Position numbers and translations under genes: made by a program
Assembly (NCBI GenBank): GCA_026394095.1
Contig: JAPKYY010000029.1
Coordinates: 1 to 8,911, forward strand
Origin: Acidobacteriota bacterium
Lineage (GTDB): Bacteria > Acidobacteriota > Terriglobia > Bryobacterales > Bryobacteraceae
Reading direction: 5' to 3'
Length of the DNA stretch: 8,911 nucleotides
In this document: positions 4,989-8,911 of the stretch, piece after piece
Layout of the letters: every line of letters begins with the position of its first letter
How positions within the stretch are numbered: the first letter of the stretch is position 1
Notes under the pieces: model-generated
Told to the model about the DNA's origin: nothing
The model's input: the letters and a program-made list of their open reading frames with translations, nothing else
Databases searched by the model: none

Positions 4989-5585
4989 ATGATTGCTTAT
5001 CTGAGGGGCACCCTGCTTGAGAAAGCTGCGGGCACCGTAATAGTACTTGCTGGCGGCGTCGGTTATGAAGTGGATGTGCCGATCAGCACCTACACCGCAC
5101 TGCCCGATCCAGGCCTTGAAGTGAACCTACGCATCTACACCAAGGTCAGCGAAGACGCGATCTCGCTCTATGGTTTTCTCACCGCGACGGAGAAGCGCGC
5201 TTTTGAGCGATTGATCAGCGTCAGCGGCATCGGGCCCTCGCTCGCCGTCAAGGTTCTTAGCGGTATCGCGGTAGAAAGCCTGGTCGCCTGCCTTCGCAGC
5301 GGCGACGTGGCCAGCCTTACCCGCATCCCCGGCATCGGCAAAAAAACAGCAGAACGCATGATCGTCGAGCTCAAAGACAAGATGGACGATCTGCCCTCTG
5401 GCCCCGGCGCTGTCATCCGAAAGACAAGCAACTTCTCGCCGCTCGAGCAGGACGTCCTCTCCGCCCTCATCAACCTCGGCTCAAACGCAGCCGCCGCAGA
5501 ACAGGCCGTCACCAAGGCCAAGGCCACCGTCACCTCTGCCAACTTCGAAGAGCTCTTCCGCAAGTGTTTGGAATTGGTACGCTAA
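4989..5585 (+). CDS. ruvA: Holliday junction branch migration protein RuvA
   Basis: 198 residues, the usual RuvA length. RuvA tetramers hold the four-way junction flat while RuvB hexamers pull DNA through it. Domain I (1-63) is the OB fold starting MIAYLRGTL and ending with SEDAISLYGF. Glu55 and Asp56 sit at the acidic pin known to separate strands. Domain II has two helix-hairpin-helix motifs, SVSGIGPSLAVKVL (77-90) and RIPGIGKKTAERMI (112-125), which grip the DNA backbone. A linker rich in Pro, Gly and Ser (about 135-150) leads to domain III (151-198), which contacts RuvB. The ruvB gene follows after 11 nt. The ATG at 4989 has no Shine-Dalgarno sequence; a leaderless start is possible. No ruvC is in the window. 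Confidence 0.96.
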   Translation: MIAYLRGTLLEKAAGTVIVLAGGVGYEVDVPISTYTALPDPGLEVNLRIYTKVSEDAISLYGFLTATEKRAFERLISVSGIGPSLAVKVLSGIAVESLVACLRSGDVASLTRIPGIGKKTAERMIVELKDKMDDLPSGPGAVIRKTSNFSPLEQDVLSALINLGSNAAAAEQAVTKAKATVTSANFEELFRKCLELVR

Positions 5586-5596
5586 CCTGAGAGTGC

Positions 5597-6616
5597 ATGA
5601 TCGAACGGGGCATAGTCGCGGGAGAAGCAGGGGACGAAGAGCGCCTTTTTGAGGCATCGCTGCGCCCACGCAGCCTCTCGGACTTCACCGGCCAGCAAAA
5701 CCTCAAAGAAAATCTCGCCATTGCCATCGAAGCAGCCCGCCTGCGGGGCGAGGCGATGGATCACGTTCTCCTGCACGGCCCGCCCGGCCTCGGCAAGACC
5801 ACCCTCGCCACTCTGATCGCAAACGAACTCGGCACTGCCTTTGAGCAAACCTCTGCCCCTGTCCTGCAGAAAAAACTCGACCTCACCGGCCTGCTCAGCA
5901 GCATCCGCCCCAAGCAGGTTTTCTTCATCGACGAAATCCATCGCCTCGCTCCCGACGTAGAAGAGATGCTTTATTCGGCGCTGGAAGATTACCGCGTCGA
6001 CATCCTCGTCGGCACAGGCCCCGGAGCCCGCACACATTCCCTGCCGGTGCCAAAATTCACGGCCGTCGGTGCCACCACCAAACTCGGCAGTGTCAGCTCT
6101 CCGCTTCGCGGCAGATTTGGCCTGGTACTTCGCCTCGATCCTTACACAAACGATGAGCTTGCCGGCATCGTCGGCCGCTCCGCCAAAATCCTTAACTTCG
6201 CTCTCAGCGAAAGCATCGCTCTGTCGATTGCGAAACGAAGCCGGGGCACCCCGCGCATCGCCAACCGCCTTCTACGACGGGTACGCGATTACTCGCAAGT
6301 CCGTGCCAAAGGCGAACTCACCGAAGAAATCCTTGGCTCTGCTTTGGAGCTCCTCAACGTCGACCCAAGAGGCCTCGACGAAGTGGATTACCGTCTGATG
6401 AAGTGCCTGCTGACAACCTATGGCGGAGGCCCCGTAGGCCTCAACACCTGGGCCATCGCCGCCGGTGAAGACGCCACCACTCTCGAAGAAGTCTACGAAC
6501 CCTTCCTGATCCAGCAGAATTTCATCAAGCGCACCAGCAAAGGCCGCGAGGCCACAGTGGAAGCTTTCGATTATTTCAAGGTCCCGCTGCACCGCCCGCA
6601 AAGCGCACTGTTCTAG
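5597..6616 (+). CDS. ruvB: Holliday junction branch migration DNA helicase RuvB
   Basis: 339 residues, a normal length. RuvB is the AAA+ ATPase motor that drives branch migration with RuvA. Motifs run in the expected order: LRPRSLSDFTGQ (22-33), Walker A GPPGLGKTT (61-69), Walker B FFIDEIHRL (109-117), sensor 1 GATT (158-161), arginine-finger segment SPLRGRFG (168-175) and sensor 2 RGTPRIANRLLRRVRDY (216-232). The C-terminal winged helix ends with YEPFLIQQNFIKRTSKGR (300-317). The arginine-finger segment usually reads SPLRDRFG, so Asp is replaced by Gly, but the flanking arginines are intact. The ATG at 5597 follows the ruvA stop by 11 nt with a weak GAGAG just upstream, so the pair forms one operon with probable coupling. 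Confidence 0.97.
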   Translation: MIERGIVAGEAGDEERLFEASLRPRSLSDFTGQQNLKENLAIAIEAARLRGEAMDHVLLHGPPGLGKTTLATLIANELGTAFEQTSAPVLQKKLDLTGLLSSIRPKQVFFIDEIHRLAPDVEEMLYSALEDYRVDILVGTGPGARTHSLPVPKFTAVGATTKLGSVSSPLRGRFGLVLRLDPYTNDELAGIVGRSAKILNFALSESIALSIAKRSRGTPRIANRLLRRVRDYSQVRAKGELTEEILGSALELLNVDPRGLDEVDYRLMKCLLTTYGGGPVGLNTWAIAAGEDATTLEEVYEPFLIQQNFIKRTSKGREATVEAFDYFKVPLHRPQSALF

Positions 6617-6625
6617 TTTCTTGTC

Positions 6626-6805
6626 TTGTTAGCCGAATCGCTTCTGCTAGCTGCGCAAGTGGATGTGAAGCACCTGCGCGAAACCGCATCGGCACGCTAC
6701 CAAACCGACGACCCTGCCATCTGGGTGAACCCCAAATCCCCGATCGATAGCTTCATCCTTGTCGACTGGCGTGAGATCGAAACAGCTCCCGGCCTAGCGA
6801 AGTAG
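6626..6805 (+). pseudogene. Remnant of a beta-propeller phytase gene (ends kept, middle deleted)
   Basis: After the ruvB stop the same frame stays open to TAG at 6803-6805. From TTG 6626 it encodes 59 residues. Residues 2-11 (LAESLLLAAQ) look like the end of a signal peptide. Residues 19-36 read ETASARYQTDDPAIWVNP, containing the DDPAIW motif typical of the N-terminus of beta-propeller phytases (PF02333), where Bacillus phytase has DDPAIWLDPKNP. Residues 43-52 (FILVDWREIE) resemble the C-terminal tail of those enzymes (NFK-VPWE-IA pattern). A full phytase has well over 300 residues, so roughly the whole propeller between about residues 40 and 43 appears to be missing. It is therefore a decayed gene or possibly a chance small ORF. 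Its last codons overlap the 3' end of dps on the other strand. Confidence 0.5.
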
Positions 6806-7297
6806 CGATCGCAGCATCCAGGCCGCCTTTTCGTGCGATTCCAGCAACCCCGTCAGGAAATCCTGGTTGCCAGCATCACCGTAAGACTCTGCAGCCGTCA
6901 CCAGATCCGCGCGGAGTGAGCGAATGATCGCTTCATGATCGGAAAGCAAATTCTCGATCATCTGGTTTGCACCTACCTGCCCGCCGGCATCTTCCTTAAT
7001 CCGGGCATCTTTCAAAAACTCCTCAAAGCTGCCGGTTGAATAGAGTCCCAGCGCGCGAATCCGCTCGGCCACTTCATCGATCGTCTCGTCAATCTCTTCA
7101 TACTGGCTCTCAAAGAGCTTGTGAAGGTCATGAAAATGCGGGCCTTCCACATTCCAGTGATACTTGCGTGTCTTCGTATAGAGGACGTATTCGTCAGCCA
7201 AGGTCTGGCGTAACAGATTTGCTACACCGATTCGTTGCGACTGGTCCAATCCGATTGAAATAGTGCTCATGTCCGTCAGATGCAGCAAGTCATCCAT
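6794..7297 (-). CDS. dps: Dps-family DNA-binding ferritin-like protein
   Basis: 167 residues, the typical Dps size. Dps dodecamers oxidise Fe(II) with hydrogen peroxide, store the iron as mineral and in many species coat DNA under stress. The ferroxidase ligands sit in the expected pattern: His47 in KYHWNVEGPHFHDLH, then His59 and Glu63 of HKLFES from one subunit, with Asp74 and Glu78 in ETIDEVAERIRALG. The rest is a four-helix bundle. The N-terminal extension is short and not lysine-rich, so tight DNA binding through that tail is not evident. The ATG at 7297 has GAGG about 9 nt upstream and is preferred. An internal ATG at 7270 (MSTISIGL) is the alternative and has no such site. The gene lies 14 nt downstream of the CBS-domain gene, probably in one transcript. 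Confidence 0.95.
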   Translation of the reverse strand: MDDLLHLTDMSTISIGLDQSQRIGVANLLRQTLADEYVLYTKTRKYHWNVEGPHFHDLHKLFESQYEEIDETIDEVAERIRALGLYSTGSFEEFLKDARIKEDAGGQVGANQMIENLLSDHEAIIRSLRADLVTAAESYGDAGNQDFLTGLLESHEKAAWMLRSLLR

Positions 7298-7311
7298 TGG
7301 ACTCGCCTCGA

Positions 7312-8649
7312 TTAGACGGGCAATCTCTCGATCTTCACCCGCCCAATCCGGTTGCGCTCCATCTCGATCACCGTATATCGCCGATCCCCTTCTTCAATCG
7401 CCTGCCCCACCGAAGGAATGTATCCCAGACGGAACAGAATAAACCCCGCCAGCGTCTCAAATCCCGCATCCCCAGGCAACTCAATGCCAAACTTCGTCTC
7501 CAGATCGCGAGTCGGCACAGAGCCTTCCAGCTCCAGCTCATCGGCGTTCTTGGCCTGCTCCACAACAACCAGATCGTGCTCGTCCTCGATTTCACCAAAT
7601 ACCTGCTCAAAAACATCTTCGAGCGTCAGCACACCACTCACAGCCCCAAACTCATTCACCACCAGCGCCATATGCACCCTGTTGTGACGGAACTCATCAA
7701 TGAGATCGCTCAACGATTTTGTCTCGGGGATCACCGGCAGCTTCCGCACATGCTGCTCCAGCACAAACTTGCGCACTGGCCGCCGCTTCTCGGTGGCAAC
7801 GCGCCTCTCCTGCCACACCACCAGCAAGTCCCGAAAGTGCACGATACCAATGATGTTGTCGGGATTGTCCTTGTAGACAGGCACCCGCGAGTAGTGATGG
7901 TCGCTCATCGTCTTGAGCAATTCATCGAGCGGTGCATCCACCGGCAGACAAACCATACTGCTGCGCGGTGTCATCACCTCACGCGCCACCAGCTCGCGCA
8001 ACTCAAGCAAACGGTCAATCGCGTGAGCCTCAAAATTCGTCACCGTCGAATGCTCGAGGCTCGACTCCACAATGTGGCGAATCTCCTCGAGCGAATGGAT
8101 TCCGTGCGCGCCGCCCTGCGGCAGCCCCATGAACCGCGAAAACAGATTCGCCATACGCTCCACCAGAAACACCAGCGGAGCCAGTGCCCGGTTCACAAGC
8201 AGCAGCGGCGGAGCACAAACCAGACTGATCTTCTGCGAAGCGTGAATCCCCAGATTCTTCGGCACCACCTCGCCCACCACAACCAGCAGCAGGGTCAGGC
8301 ACACAAAGCTCAGCATCAAACAGAAAAATTGAACAACCTTTTCGTAGCCCGGCGGCGCTATTGGCACCAATTGCATCTGCAACCAGTGATTGATCGCCTC
8401 CTCACCGGCCACACCCATGGCCAGCGACGTAATGCCGATCCCTACCTGCACCACGCTCAGCAGCCGTTCTGTATTGGCCAGCAGCTTCAAAGCCGCCTGC
8501 GCGCCAAGGTGCCCCTCCTGCGCGAGCTGCTGGATCTTGGGCCGCCGCACGCTCAGCAAGGCAATCTCAGAGGCGGCAAAAAACGCGTTGATGGTGGTGA
8601 GCGCGCCCAGCAACAACAAACGCAACCCGATATTACTATTCGCTTCCAT
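7312..8649 (-). CDS. CNNM/CorC-type hemolysin family membrane protein with CBS domains
   Basis: 445 residues with the three-part architecture of this family. The DUF21/CNNM membrane domain covers about 1-175. It has hydrophobic segments near 8-34, 65-82, 105-127 and 141-165 and the conserved GEVVPKNLG at 126-134. A CBS pair follows: VMTPRSSMVCLP onward with YSRVPVYKDNPDNIIGIVHF (about 225-283), then LPVIPETKSLSDLIDEF to GVLTLEDVFEQVFGEI (about 304-354). The C-terminal CorC/HlyC domain spans about 370-443 (ELEGSVPTRDLETKFGI, then GFETLAGFILFRLGYIP). Relatives are linked to magnesium or cobalt efflux and were once labelled hemolysins; haemolytic activity should not be assumed. It is followed by dps after 14 nt and is divergent from the penicillin acylase gene with 14 bp between starts. 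No Shine-Dalgarno sequence is seen. Confidence 0.93.
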   Translation of the reverse strand: MEANSNIGLRLLLLGALTTINAFFAASEIALLSVRRPKIQQLAQEGHLGAQAALKLLANTERLLSVVQVGIGITSLAMGVAGEEAINHWLQMQLVPIAPPGYEKVVQFFCLMLSFVCLTLLLVVVGEVVPKNLGIHASQKISLVCAPPLLLVNRALAPLVFLVERMANLFSRFMGLPQGGAHGIHSLEEIRHIVESSLEHSTVTNFEAHAIDRLLELRELVAREVMTPRSSMVCLPVDAPLDELLKTMSDHHYSRVPVYKDNPDNIIGIVHFRDLLVVWQERRVATEKRRPVRKFVLEQHVRKLPVIPETKSLSDLIDEFRHNRVHMALVVNEFGAVSGVLTLEDVFEQVFGEIEDEHDLVVVEQAKNADELELEGSVPTRDLETKFGIELPGDAGFETLAGFILFRLGYIPSVGQAIEEGDRRYTVIEMERNRIGRVKIERLPV

Positions 8650-8663
8650 TAGACTTTGATTAG
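8650..8663. promoter_or_regulatory. 14-bp divergent gap with -10-like TAGACT for the plus-strand gene
   Basis: The gap between the CNNM gene start (8649) and the acylase GTG (8664) is too small for two conventional promoters and leaders. TAGACT (8650-8655) fits TANNNT and ends 8 nt before the GTG, which would give a leaderless transcript. The minus-strand counterpart is less clear. The hexamer match alone is weak evidence. Confidence 0.28.
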
Positions 8664-8911
8664 GTGCGACGCGTCTTCAAATATACCAACGCCTTGGCCG
8701 CAATCCTCGTGATTGCCGCAATGGGCCTGACTTATCAGTTCATCCGGCGAAGCATGCCCGAGACTTCCGGCGAGCTTCCACTCGCAATTTCAAAGCCCGC
8801 AACCATCACCAGAGACAAGCACGGCATCCCCCACATCGAGTCTTCCAGCATCGAGGACGCCATCTACCTGCAAGGCTTTGTACACGCCCAGGATCGCTTC
8901 TGGCAGATGGA
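8664..8911 (+). CDS. Penicillin acylase family protein, N-terminal part (3' partial)
   Basis: The frame opens with GTG at 8664 and runs off the right edge after 82 full codons. Residues 8-26 (TNALAAILVIAAMGLTYQF) preceded by RRVFK form a signal peptide or membrane anchor. Residues 48-58 (ITRDKHGIPHI) and 64-82 (EDAIYLQGFVHAQDRFWQM) match the start of the alpha subunit in penicillin acylase/amidase-type N-terminal nucleophile hydrolases, where the family pattern is RD-GVPHI then A-GY-HAQDRL-QM. These are exported precursors cleaved to expose a catalytic Ser that hydrolyses amide bonds in beta-lactams, acyl-homoserine lactones or peptides. The catalytic region is outside the window, so the substrate class cannot be judged. 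No Shine-Dalgarno sequence precedes the GTG. Confidence 0.88.
   Translation, partial: MRRVFKYTNALAAILVIAAMGLTYQFIRRSMPETSGELPLAISKPATITRDKHGIPHIESSSIEDAIYLQGFVHAQDRFWQM

Noticed and set aside
481..6651. GCTAGC core seen at 483-488, 1571-1576 and 6646-6651 as a shared regulatory site
   Set aside because: A six-base palindrome occurring three times in 8.9 kb is not striking, and the flanks differ between copies.
7928..7943. GGTGCATCCACC-like inverted repeat resembling the 454-470 palindrome
   Set aside because: It lies inside a conserved CBS-domain coding region and is imperfect, so codon content explains it.
7297..8652. A 451-codon open frame on plus spanning the whole CNNM/CorC gene
   Set aside because: It is the antisense shadow of a gene with clear DUF21, CBS and CorC domains. 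Its translation is rich in His, Gln and Arg with no recognisable fold, as expected for a complement frame of high-G+C coding DNA.

Overview
The window is a high-G+C bacterial chromosome segment with densely packed genes. The mixture of an amidohydrolase, a penicillin acylase, a YVTN/YncE-type beta-propeller lipoprotein, a STAS protein and many genes without Shine-Dalgarno sequences suggests an Acidobacteriota genome (Bryobacteraceae/Solibacter-like). That placement is inferred from the style of the genes, not from a marker gene.

Layout. Positions 1-452 hold the 3' end of an amidohydrolase gene. Positions 453-1566 form a small A+T-richer island of toxin-antitoxin-like genes. On the plus strand are a ribbon-helix-helix protein (492-788) and an overlapping small protein of unrecognised family (766 or 751 to 1011). 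Convergent to them on the minus strand are a HigA-type XRE antitoxin (1258-1566) and a HicB-like protein (1039-1248), with no HigB or HicA toxin gene beside them. Next on the minus strand come a STAS-domain protein (1580-1930) and a secreted HELGH zinc-peptidase-like protein (1963-2751). Divergent from the latter, on plus, are a beta-propeller lipoprotein (2776-3897) and a small exported protein (3894-4277).

The second half is more housekeeping: rsmE (minus), then ruvA-ruvB (plus), the two subunits of the Holliday-junction branch-migration motor. After ruvB lies a short reading frame that looks like a beta-propeller phytase gene reduced by internal deletion, keeping its N-terminal DDPAIWV motif and its C-terminal tail. 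A Dps ferritin and a CNNM/CorC-type CBS-domain membrane protein follow in a minus-strand pair. The window closes with the 5' end of a penicillin acylase family gene.

Main points of interest: (a) the RHH plus WYKDFGSF-motif pair as a candidate undescribed toxin-antitoxin module, preceded by two palindromes; (b) the toxin-less HigA/HicB pair facing it; (c) the phytase remnant; (d) three divergent gene pairs separated by only 14-24 bp, several with a -10-like hexamer 6-8 nt before the start codon, which suggests leaderless transcripts. No rRNA, tRNA, insertion sequence, CRISPR array or clear intrinsic terminator was seen.
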